From Candidatus Gastranaerophilales bacterium (GTDB lineage: Bacteria > Cyanobacteriota > Vampirovibrionia > Gastranaerophilales > Gastranaerophilaceae), in contig CALVBP010000016.1 of NCBI GenBank assembly GCA_944325825.1, forward strand, positions 1 to 39,951: 39,951 nt of DNA, read 5' to 3'. The notes under the pieces are model-generated. The model did not search any database and had not been told where the DNA came from. It saw only the letters and a program-made list of their open reading frames with translations. Positions 32,856-39,753 of the stretch are shown here, piece after piece; the first letter of the stretch is position 1, and every line of letters starts with the position of its first letter. The translations under genes were made by a program, and so were the position numbers.

Positions 32856-33245
32856 ATGGTAAATTTTGCAGATTGTGTGTCAAAAGTTCAATGTCGTAAT
32901 TTAGTAACAAATACACCTACAAAAGATGGAATAAGGGCTTTATTAAAAGCTACAACCTCAGTTAATAAGACTTCCCAAAACGGTTTTAAATTGGGTGGTT
33001 TACCAACTGTAGTACAAGATAGTGTAATGTTTTCAATGGGTGCTAAAGAAAAGAGTCAAAATTGGCTACAAAAATTTATTAAAAAAGGTCTATTGCCTAA
33101 TGACAAACCTTTTGCTACCGAAATATTGGATTCAAAATTTGAACCTTGCGGGATTCCTGTTGGAACTAAAGAGATGTTTAATAGCAACATAGCTAAAGCT
33201 CTAGAGGTGCCCGTTGATACATTTGTAAAAGCGGTTAAAAATTAG
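32856..33245 (+). CDS. Small hypothetical protein
   Basis: 129 aa, no family recognised. It has TFVKAVKN at the end and a segment VQDSVMFSMGAKEKSQNWLQKF in the middle. AAAGGAG is 7 nt before the ATG at 32856, and the gap to the previous gene is 28 nt, so an operon is likely. The early region has no clear F-x-G motif. Confidence 0.7.
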   Translation: MVNFADCVSKVQCRNLVTNTPTKDGIRALLKATTSVNKTSQNGFKLGGLPTVVQDSVMFSMGAKEKSQNWLQKFIKKGLLPNDKPFATEILDSKFEPCGIPVGTKEMFNSNIAKALEVPVDTFVKAVKN

Positions 33246-33295
33246 GTTAATTTATTCTTATTTAATTAAATAATTACATAGAAAGGCTAAATATT

Positions 33296-33988
33296 ATGAA
33301 TTTAACAGTTAATCAACTAAAGTTTAATGCCTATTATAACTATCAACATAATAAAAATAATACGACACCGACATTTAAAGCATTAAGTACAATTGCTAAA
33401 AAGAATTCATTAGCGTTAAAGTGTGCAGCTGCATTAGGTGCTGCAGGGATTGCAATAAACAACACATTTTATATTAATAATGAAAATCGTAAAATGAAAG
33501 ATTTTACAAAGGAGCAAATGAACGCAATACTTCAAAAAAAATATGAAACTTACGAAAAAGAGCATGCTAGTATAACAGAAAAAGAACTTGCTTTAAGATT
33601 TTTAACAAGCAAATATACCCAGAACGTGCCTTTGAGTGAAGTAAGTGCAACTGCCTTCGAATTGTTTGAGCTTCGTACTTGTCCTTGGGAAATGGATGAA
33701 AAAGTTTGTTATTATGAAGACTTTTTTCATGAATGGGGTAGTTTAGATGAAAATGGAAAACTTTGTACGCAAAAAGCAAAGGATATTCCTATGGATTATT
33801 TTTGTGGAAATTTTGAATGGATATGGGATATATTAAGATTAAAAACTCCTGAAAATAATAAAGAAAATATTGTTGATGGATTAAGGAAAGAAGGTATTGA
33901 ACTTGATCCAGAAAAAACAGTTTTTGAACAACTTGATATATTTGCTGATGCCCTTGCAAAGACAAAATTTGAGCAATGGAATAGATAA
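33296..33988 (+). CDS. Hypothetical protein with early TFKA motif
   Basis: 230 aa. It starts MNLTVNQLKFNAYYNY, then PTFKAL at about residues 24-29, a short hydrophobic segment (about 43-54, AAALGAAGIAIN) and a helical body with E-rich pairs. The first 8 codons are identical at the nucleotide level to those of the 34028 gene (ATGAATTTAACAGTTAATCA shared, with the preceding ATATT), suggesting a duplicated 5' end. Function unknown. Confidence 0.7.
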   Translation: MNLTVNQLKFNAYYNYQHNKNNTTPTFKALSTIAKKNSLALKCAAALGAAGIAINNTFYINNENRKMKDFTKEQMNAILQKKYETYEKEHASITEKELALRFLTSKYTQNVPLSEVSATAFELFELRTCPWEMDEKVCYYEDFFHEWGSLDENGKLCTQKAKDIPMDYFCGNFEWIWDILRLKTPENNKENIVDGLRKEGIELDPEKTVFEQLDIFADALAKTKFEQWNR

Positions 33989-34027
33989 TTTAATACAAAA
34001 TATAATTATATAGAAAAGACAGATATT

Positions 34028-34402
34028 ATGAATTTAACAGTTAATCAACCAACAAGTACAAATTTTAAAGCAAAACTAACAATGGCTACAAAAGAAAAAT
34101 TTGCTAAAGAAGCTGGTACATTTTGGGCAGAACAATTAGAAAAAGCCAAACCAACTATAGAGAAAATAGTTAAAGATACAAAAGATGTGAAAGAAATCTT
34201 AGTGCATCCTGTTCTTAGTTCAGATAAATTTACTCCGTCAGATAGAATTTTAATCTCTGCACTTAATAATAAAAATAGACCTTTTACACTAGAAGCAAAC
34301 CCACAATTTATTATATTTGATAAAACAGGAAAATCTTTTAACGAACACATTGTAGATTTTTTAAATACTTTTATTGACGGGGCAAAATCATTGAACTTTT
34401 AA
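34028..34402 (+). CDS. Small hypothetical protein with early NFKA motif
   Basis: 124 aa. It begins MNLTVNQPTSTNFKAKL and has a helical middle (LEKAKPTIEKIVKDTKDVKE) and a C-terminal strand-helix part (FIIFDKTGKSF). The N-terminus matches that of the 33296 protein, which supports a common translocation or sorting leader. No recognised domain. It follows the 33296 gene by 39 nt. Confidence 0.68.
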   Translation: MNLTVNQPTSTNFKAKLTMATKEKFAKEAGTFWAEQLEKAKPTIEKIVKDTKDVKEILVHPVLSSDKFTPSDRILISALNNKNRPFTLEANPQFIIFDKTGKSFNEHIVDFLNTFIDGAKSLNF

Positions 34403-34476
34403 GCAAGAAAAATCAAAACATAAAATAGATAAGGCTTTAATTTTTACTAAATATAATAAAATATAGAGGTTAGAAT

Positions 34477-34632
34477 ATGGCAGTAACTTTAAACAAAATT
34501 CCACAAAAATTACCATTGAATAATAAATTAAAAATAATTATTCCCTCTTTAATGTTAGCTAGTAGAGTTGCAGCTACAACTTTAGCTAATAAAAATGACA
34601 CATTATCAGCAGAAACTAATATATATGGATAA
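34477..34632 (+). CDS. Short leader-like protein (51 aa)
   Basis: A 51-aa product (MAVTLNKIPQKLPL...) with a basic start, a hydrophobic run (KIIIPSLMLASRVAATTLA) and a polar C-terminus, resembling a signal peptide without a mature part. AGAGGT lies 7 nt before its ATG. Its stop overlaps the start of the next gene by 8 nt (ATGGATAA), so it is likely translated and coupled to it. It is too short to name. Confidence 0.6.
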   Translation: MAVTLNKIPQKLPLNNKLKIIIPSLMLASRVAATTLANKNDTLSAETNIYG

Positions 34633-35086
34633 AAACCCCACTTCTCAAGCTATGCAAGCAGGATTTTTAGGATTGTTTGGTCTAGGTTTAGGTTCAAGCA
34701 AAAGGAAACAAGCTAAAGAATGGGAAAATATCAGAAAATCCATTTCTACTTTGTATGATTGGGCTGAAAACCCCAATAAGAAAATTGAATTTATTATTAA
34801 AAAACTTGAAACAGAATCTAAAGACCACGAGCTTTCAGCATTAGCAAAAGAATTTCTAATCTATACTAAAAACTATGTAGTTCCATATAGAACATATGAG
34901 CACGCTAAGTGGCGAGATACGGATACTTATGTTTTTATTAATAAAGTTCAAATTGTTACAAAAATGGCATTATATCCAGAGCTTGCAACGGAAGAGGAAA
35001 AACAAAATATAGAAAATACTATTGAAAATTGTAAAAAATATATTTCCGGAGAAAGAATTTTTAAAAAAGGGAAAAACAGTATTTAA
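34625..35086 (+). CDS. Hypothetical protein coupled to the 34477 gene
   Basis: 153 aa from ATG 34625, the codon overlapping the previous stop; an upstream ATG at 34595 is in frame but within the previous gene and has no ribosome site. It begins with a Gly-rich hydrophobic piece (QAGFLGLFGLGLGSS), then a helical, charged body (about residues 30-150, with YTKNYVVPYRTYEHAKW). No family recognised. It ends exactly where the convergent metallopeptidase gene ends (35086/35087). Confidence 0.65.
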   Translation: MDKNPTSQAMQAGFLGLFGLGLGSSKRKQAKEWENIRKSISTLYDWAENPNKKIEFIIKKLETESKDHELSALAKEFLIYTKNYVVPYRTYEHAKWRDTDTYVFINKVQIVTKMALYPELATEEEKQNIENTIENCKKYISGERIFKKGKNSI

Positions 35087-36415
35087 TTATTCCCTAGGGT
35101 TTTCTCTAGCTTCCCAACGATTTTCTATATAATTATAAACAGCATAATTTGGAAGCTCAGAGTAATTTCGTGTTAGCCAATCATTCATATCAGTACTTAG
35201 TAATTCTCTATTTTTTAAATATTCCGTTACAGGAACACTATATCGCTGATAGTTCTCATAACCTTGTAACTTGCCTTTTTCTATGAGTTTTGCGACTGTA
35301 AGCATAGCTAAAGATTCACAAGTCCATTCTTCTTCTTTAGAGTTTAATCTCTCCATACCCCATTGAGAGTGTCTAATACAATGGTTGGCTTCGTGCATCA
35401 ATAAAGCAACGACATTTGCTACATTATCACTTTTCTGACAATATGTACTAAAAACTATACCATTATTAACGGCTTTCGCAGCTCCCGTTGGATCATCATC
35501 ATAGGTAATATTATCTAAAAAACTTAATATTTTTTCCCTGTCAGAATCTGTCATTGCCAAATCACATAAATCATCTTCCGTAAAATTCTTTAATTCAGCC
35601 TTTAATATAGTAACAGCTTTTTCAACATTAGCTTTTAATTGTTCTAATGGTACTTGTTGAGGAGCTTGTACTTCTTGAGTTGGTGGAGTTGGTACAATTT
35701 CTACCACTTCTCCTCTTGTCATACCCCTAATTAAATCATCATTATTCGCTAGTTCACTACATTTTCGTGCTCCAATTGTATCATCAGGAACAAAGTTCGA
35801 TGCATTTTTTATTGCATAATAGTTAATTTCTTCTTCACTTGCGTTTGGCATAAGTTTAGTAAGTAAATCTACTAGCAAACTCGTTGTCATATCGCCAACT
35901 GAAACACTTTGTTGAGGTAATGTTAATCCATTTTTAGATAGCTCTGCCATAACTTCATTAATTTTTGACTTATCAACATTCGATGGAAGTTCTAATTTGG
36001 CAATATTACTCTGTATAACATTGATTGCTTTAAGAGTATTTGTTCTATTCTGCAACGCAATATCATTTGGATTTCCTTCTACATTTCCTGTTTGATTAGG
36101 ATTTGCAGTAGGAGATTCATTTAAAGGCTCGCCTTTTGCAAGTTTACAAATATTATTCCAGAGAGTTTGGCTAAATTTTATTACTCCTTGAAAAACTACA
36201 AAATTATCTTTACCACTACCACTTGCATTACTTCCCTTATGATAGATTAATTCTTTACCTTCAGCTTTATTTTGTTCATTTTCGTTTTTAACTTGTTCTA
36301 GAATCTTAGTCCAAACATTCCACGTTATATTAGAAGTGTTAATATTCTCAGCACCAAGTTTTGTCTTAATAGCACTTATTAAACCCTGATTTTTATTTAC
36401 ATTAATATCTACCAT
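35087..36415 (-). CDS. Putative zinc metallopeptidase, HExxH type
   Basis: 442 aa. HEANH at residues 341-345 (VVALLMHEANHCIRHS) is a zincin-type metal site; a Glu about 20 residues downstream (EEEWTCES) could be the third ligand. The N-terminal third is helical with a W-x-x-W-x-K-I segment (residues 32-38) and a GSG/Asn-rich linker, then a Pro/Gln-rich linker near 240-256. No signal peptide is seen. I cannot name the family, and it could be inactive or have another role. The start codon is ATG 36415, preceded by AAAGAAG; dyad site A lies 30 nt upstream. Confidence 0.68.
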   Translation of the reverse strand: MVDINVNKNQGLISAIKTKLGAENINTSNITWNVWTKILEQVKNENEQNKAEGKELIYHKGSNASGSGKDNFVVFQGVIKFSQTLWNNICKLAKGEPLNESPTANPNQTGNVEGNPNDIALQNRTNTLKAINVIQSNIAKLELPSNVDKSKINEVMAELSKNGLTLPQQSVSVGDMTTSLLVDLLTKLMPNASEEEINYYAIKNASNFVPDDTIGARKCSELANNDDLIRGMTRGEVVEIVPTPPTQEVQAPQQVPLEQLKANVEKAVTILKAELKNFTEDDLCDLAMTDSDREKILSFLDNITYDDDPTGAAKAVNNGIVFSTYCQKSDNVANVVALLMHEANHCIRHSQWGMERLNSKEEEWTCESLAMLTVAKLIEKGKLQGYENYQRYSVPVTEYLKNRELLSTDMNDWLTRNYSELPNYAVYNYIENRWEARENPRE

Positions 36416-36444
36416 ATACTTCTTTATCTTGCTAATTTGTCGTA

Positions 36445-36478
36445 AACATGTAACACAATGTAAATTGTGTTACATGTT
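36445..36478 (+). promoter_or_regulatory. Dyad site A (perfect palindrome)
   Basis: Core arms GTAACACAAT (36450-36459) and ATTGTGTTAC (36464-36473) around centre GTAA; with 5 more bases each side the palindrome has 15-bp arms (36445-36459 and 36464-36478), no mismatch. Read as arms of 13 with an 8-bp spacer (ATGTAAAT) it has the layout of a tyrosine-recombinase core site such as lox. It lies between the recombinase and metallopeptidase genes. Confidence 0.7.
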
Positions 36479-36512
36479 TTATATCGGCTTTTTTTTGAAA
36501 AACTTTAGGATA

Positions 36513-36544
36513 TTGTTACAATTGAGCAGAAATTGTTACAATTA
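36513..36544 (-). repeat. Direct repeat at the end of the recombinase gene
   Basis: ATTGTTACAATT occurs at about 36513-36524 and again at 36532-36543, with GAGCAGA between. The motif contains the same TGTTAC element as the dyad sites. It might be an arm-type binding site, which is not testable here. Confidence 0.4.
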
Positions 36545-37090
36545 CAAATTAAACGCAAGCAAACTTTCATCAATAATTTCTTGGCTAATCCCAATATATC
36601 TAAGGGTTACAGCAGGCTTTGAGTGGTTGAATATTCTTTGCAGTAGTGCAATATCTTTTGTCTTCTTATAAAAATGATAGCCAAAAGTCTTTCTTAGAGT
36701 GTGTGTTCCAATATTTACTTTGATTTCCAATTTATCGCACGCACGATTAAAGATTCTATAAGCCTGAATTCTTGTTAATGGTTGATTAATACCCCTTTGG
36801 CTTTGAAAAAGCCAATCATCAGGATTCATCCCTGCAATATATTCTTTTAAATACCACTTGTAAGAATCAGAAAGAGGGAAACGCTTGTACTTACCAGTCT
36901 TTCCCTCTTTTAATTCTACATATTCACTATCCATAACGTCTTTAACTTTTAGGCTTAATAAGTCCGATATCCGAAGCCCAATGTTTATGCCCATTATAAA
37001 CATCATAAAATCTCGAAAACGCCAACGTATTAAGTAATTTTTGATTCTTTCAATATCGTCTAAATCTCTGATTGGTTCTACAAATTCCAT
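36542..37090 (-). CDS. Catalytic-domain-only tyrosine recombinase
   Basis: 182 aa with the full catalytic set: R40 (GLRISDLLSL), K64 (GKTGK), H130 and R133 (HTLRKTFGYH), H156 (NHSKPAVT) and nucleophile Y165 (TLRYIG). It lacks the N-terminal core-binding domain found in phage integrases and is FimB/FimE-sized, the class of small enzymes that invert promoter segments. AGGAGG lies 8 nt upstream of the ATG. Site A is downstream of the gene and site B upstream, in opposite orientation. Two copies of TGTCCATAT (37112-37120 and 37152-37160) lie in its promoter region. Confidence 0.88.
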   Translation of the reverse strand: MEFVEPIRDLDDIERIKNYLIRWRFRDFMMFIMGINIGLRISDLLSLKVKDVMDSEYVELKEGKTGKYKRFPLSDSYKWYLKEYIAGMNPDDWLFQSQRGINQPLTRIQAYRIFNRACDKLEIKVNIGTHTLRKTFGYHFYKKTKDIALLQRIFNHSKPAVTLRYIGISQEIIDESLLAFNL

Positions 37091-37162
37091 TTGCTATTCC
37101 TCCTTTTTCTATGTCCATATTAGCTTCCACAAGCGAAAAAAGCTGTTTGTGTGTCCATATAA

Positions 37163-37186
37163 GTAACACAATTTACATTGTGTTAT
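37163..37186 (-). promoter_or_regulatory. Dyad site B, inverted relative to A
   Basis: GTAACACAAT (37163-37172), centre TTAC, ATTGTGTTAT (37177-37186). The reverse complement agrees with site A at 23 of 24 positions, including the centre (GTAA). It lies 73 nt upstream of the recombinase start. Confidence 0.65.
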
Positions 37187-37194
37187 TAAGCAGA

Positions 37195-37354
37195 AAAATC
37201 AGCGCCCGGGGAATAACCCGTGAGCAGGCAATAAAAAATAGCAAGGGAGAGATTCGAACTCTCGACCTCACGGACTGTGCCGAAGCAAAACGATTAAGTA
37301 TCGTTTTGCGAGAGGGAGCCGTGCGCTCCAAGAGCGGCAGGCGAAAACGTGAGC
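37195..37354 (-). repeat. 160-nt structured repeat, copy 1
   Basis: Nearly identical to 37375-37534 (period 180, differences at 37229 and 37320 only). It has a perfect 10-bp hairpin GCAAAACGAT (37285-37294), loop TAAGT, ATCGTTTTGC (37300-37309); a GGAGC/GCTCC stem; and, on the minus strand, a tRNA-like T-arm GAGAG-TTCGAAT-CTCTC (37247-37263) with a 7-nt 3' acceptor strand and A discriminator (37239-37246), followed by a T-run. No matching 5' half of a tRNA exists in the repeat. Confidence 0.8.
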
Positions 37355-37374
37355 CAGCAGCGATTGGGATTTGA

Positions 37375-37534
37375 AAAATCAGCGCCCGGGGAATAACCCG
37401 TGAGCAGGTAATAAAAAATAGCAAGGGAGAGATTCGAACTCTCGACCTCACGGACTGTGCCGAAGCAAAACGATTAAGTATCGTTTTGCGAGAGGGAGCT
37501 GTGCGCTCCAAGAGCGGCAGGCGAAAACGTGAGC
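37375..37534 (-). repeat. 160-nt structured repeat, copy 2
   Basis: Same as copy 1 at +180. Hairpin arms at 37465-37474 and 37480-37489, T-arm at 37427-37443. The two substitutions relative to copy 1 fall outside the stems. It is separated from copy 1 by 20 nt. Confidence 0.8.
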
Positions 37535-37584
37535 CTGTAGTAAAATAACACCTGGTTTGACTATTTTGTACATGTAGTTTGATA

Positions 37585-37622
37585 TGGGAAGGGTGGGATC
37601 CGAACCCTTTCATCTTTAATGA
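37585..37622 (-). pseudogene. tRNA 3'-half-like remnant (long variable arm type)
   Basis: On the minus strand: a variable arm TCAT-loop-ATGA, a T-arm with TTCGGAT loop whose stem keeps three G-C pairs and one G-U but has a mismatch, acceptor strand CCTTCCC and an A discriminator. The loop position usually A58 is G. The 5' half is absent. It fits a decayed Leu/Ser-type tRNA end, as often left at integration sites. Confidence 0.45.
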
Positions 37623-37756
37623 TAACTCATTTCTTCAGAATATCAAGTCTATTTCATAAATTGTCCGAAACAGGACAAGAAAAGTTTTATATATTCATTT
37701 AAGGTTAAGTTTATGCCATTTTGATAAACTAAATAGAACCTGAAGTATACTAGAAA

Positions 37757-38746
37757 CTAATGTATTTCTAAAAATTTGTATCCATTAAAATGTACCATGT
37801 GTTCTGGCGTTTCAGCTATCCAAACCTCAGTTTCCCAAGCTATATCTAAAATCCATTTTTTGAAATCTTTTTTTGTCAAAAAAGCTGTTATGAAAATAAT
37901 CTCCGCCGTACATTTATTCAATTGTTCTTTTAATTTTCTTACTCTTATTTCACTCATTGGACCTGCACTATGTACTGCCTCGCATAAAAATAACAGATTT
38001 TTGTCTTTACTATAAGCAATCACATCAGGAAGTTCTTCGTGCTTTATATTAAAACATTTTAATTCTTCTAATTTTTTATCATCCTTGTATAAAAACTTGT
38101 TTGTAGTGTCACCAATATACAACACTTGCGAATTAAAACCAAATTTGGTAAGGAAATTCTCTACAATTTCTTTTTGTAGTACGTTATGTTCTCCAAATGA
38201 CAGTTCAATATTTTCACCAGAAGGTAGTGCAACAGGAATCTTTTGTAAATTTCTTCTGTGTTCCATTTCTTCTTTAAGAGATTTATTTTCAAATAAAAAC
38301 TTATTTAATTCTACTTCCCAGTTTGATTTGCCATATGCCTTTATTAAAGAAGCAAACAGAGGATTTAATCCATATCCTCGAGTAGGATTATTAGTTGCCT
38401 TTTCTTCCAACATACAGGAGTTAAAAACAATTCCAGCAGATACTAATAATATCAAATCTTTTCTTCTTATATCATCGTACGAGCCAGACGAAATATTTTC
38501 AGAATAATATTTATTTTCAAATTCAATAATATCTCTTGTTTTTAGAAAATAATTATCATTAATTGTTAATACTTCTGAAAAAGAATTTTTTATATTACCT
38601 ACGGCTAATAAAGCTAAAACCATACGCTCTTTTCTTCTATCAGACAAATTATCGAGTGGAATGCCTATGAAATTTAAAATATCCAACGTATCAAAAATTA
38701 TTTTCTGAAGTTTATTATTTTTGTTTCCAGTTAATTTTATTCTCAT
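37757..38746 (-). CDS. Type II restriction endonuclease, BsuBI/PstI family
   Basis: 329 aa. The C-terminal half matches the BsuBI/PstI catalytic domain: VLYIGDTTNK near residues 208-217, then LPDVIAYSKDKNLLFLCEAVHSAGP (about 239-263; written here as PD at 240-241 and E256), FITAFLTKKDFKKW and IAWETEVWIAETPEHMVHFNG near the end. The N-terminal 170 residues form the helical domain typical of the family. It starts at ATG 38746, overlapping the stop of the methyltransferase by 4 nt (ATGA), so translation is coupled. Known members cut CTGCAG; the target here is not readable from the sequence. Confidence 0.88.
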   Translation of the reverse strand: MRIKLTGNKNNKLQKIIFDTLDILNFIGIPLDNLSDRRKERMVLALLAVGNIKNSFSEVLTINDNYFLKTRDIIEFENKYYSENISSGSYDDIRRKDLILLVSAGIVFNSCMLEEKATNNPTRGYGLNPLFASLIKAYGKSNWEVELNKFLFENKSLKEEMEHRRNLQKIPVALPSGENIELSFGEHNVLQKEIVENFLTKFGFNSQVLYIGDTTNKFLYKDDKKLEELKCFNIKHEELPDVIAYSKDKNLLFLCEAVHSAGPMSEIRVRKLKEQLNKCTAEIIFITAFLTKKDFKKWILDIAWETEVWIAETPEHMVHFNGYKFLEIH

Positions 38747-39753
38747 ATCGCCTCTAAAATATTTAGTTGTTTGCTATAACAATAATTATCATTTTGTTTG
38801 CATAAATTATAGTATGAATCTTTTATTGCAAGAGCAATTTTATATGCCATAAGGGGTGGAACCGCATTGCCTATTTGATTAAATTGCTCGGTTTCGTTTC
38901 CACAAAATTCAAACCAATCGGGAAAACTTTGAAGTCGTGCAGCTTCTCTATGTAGTAAACGTCTTCTTTTACCATCTTTCAATTTTATTCTTTGCATATC
39001 ACTAGTTGCTCCTGCTAGATTCCTACAGGTAAGAGTTCTTGCTGGCTTATCAGGATGTAAATCTCTAGGAACTTTGCAACAAGATGCTTTTTCATATCTT
39101 GCTATATATTCATCTTGAGATTTTGTTAAAAACTTACTATCTGGTGGGGTTGTATACATCATATCGCCAATAGCATCTTCTACATTTACTTTTTTATTTT
39201 CTTTGTTTGGGAAAGTAAAATTATTTTTATGCCCTACTACAATTAATCTCTCTCTATTTTGTGGAACCCCATAATCAACAGCATTCAGGCAATTAACACT
39301 TATTTTATATCCTAAATTGGTTAATTCATTTATTATTAATTCTAAATACCATTTGTGTGAATACATCAAATTCCTAACATTTTCAAACATAAAAATATTA
39401 GGTCGAATTGTCTTAATCGCATCTATAAATATAGGGAAGCCGTCTCTTGCGTCTTCCATACCTTTTTGCACGCCCCTAATACTAAAAGGCTGACAAGGTG
39501 GACCTCCTATCACAATATCGGCTTTGGGATATCTAAAGCCAACGAATAATTTCTCATTGTAGCAAATGCCTGATAAATTCGCATTATATGTATCAGAAGC
39601 CGCCCTATTCATTTCGTAACCCACTGTTGTAAATCCTGCTGCTTCAAAGCCTAGTGACAACCCTCCACAACCAGCAAATAGATCAAGTACAATAACTTCA
39701 TTATTGTCTTTTTTGGGTCTCAAATTCTCGTTTATTATTTTTAGAAATGACAT
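38743..39753 (-). CDS. DNA (cytosine-5-)-methyltransferase
   Basis: 336 aa, all the m5C motifs are present: I DLFAGCGGLSLGFE (residues 24-37), IV GGPPCQPFS with catalytic C87, VI ENVRN (124-128), VIII QNRERLIVVGH, IX in the REAARLQSFPD segment and X QIGNAVPPLMA. The target-recognition stretch between VIII and IX is short. Known BsuBI/PstI-family systems carry an N6-adenine methyltransferase, so a C5 enzyme as partner is unusual. GAGGG is 6 nt before the ATG. It is upstream of the endonuclease, the order that protects the host first. Confidence 0.95.
   Translation of the reverse strand: MSFLKIINENLRPKKDNNEVIVLDLFAGCGGLSLGFEAAGFTTVGYEMNRAASDTYNANLSGICYNEKLFVGFRYPKADIVIGGPPCQPFSIRGVQKGMEDARDGFPIFIDAIKTIRPNIFMFENVRNLMYSHKWYLELIINELTNLGYKISVNCLNAVDYGVPQNRERLIVVGHKNNFTFPNKENKKVNVEDAIGDMMYTTPPDSKFLTKSQDEYIARYEKASCCKVPRDLHPDKPARTLTCRNLAGATSDMQRIKLKDGKRRRLLHREAARLQSFPDWFEFCGNETEQFNQIGNAVPPLMAYKIALAIKDSYYNLCKQNDNYCYSKQLNILEAI

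Larger units (their letters stand above)
37091..37756. other. Intergenic region between the recombinase and the R-M genes
   Basis: 666 nt with no gene I can support. It carries the presumed recombinase promoter, dyad site B, two copies of a 160-nt structured repeat, and a tRNA 3'-half-like remnant. Long open frames run through the repeats, but they consist of the repeat itself read on either strand and carry the amino-acid pattern typical of antisense tRNA translations. Confidence 0.75.

Noticed and set aside
36542-37090. Recombinase as a truncated pseudogene
   Set aside because: All six catalytic residues are present and AGGAGG fits the ATG; stand-alone catalytic domains of this size are known (FimB/FimE).
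37239-37263. Complete tRNA gene on the minus strand
   Set aside because: Only the T-arm and 3' acceptor strand exist; no AGCAAGG 5' strand, D-arm or anticodon arm is found upstream.
37072-37613. Open frames of 100 and 146 codons on both strands across the repeats
   Set aside because: They are the 160-nt repeat and tRNA-like DNA read as protein; the internal duplication mirrors the DNA repeat, and no ribosome site is present.
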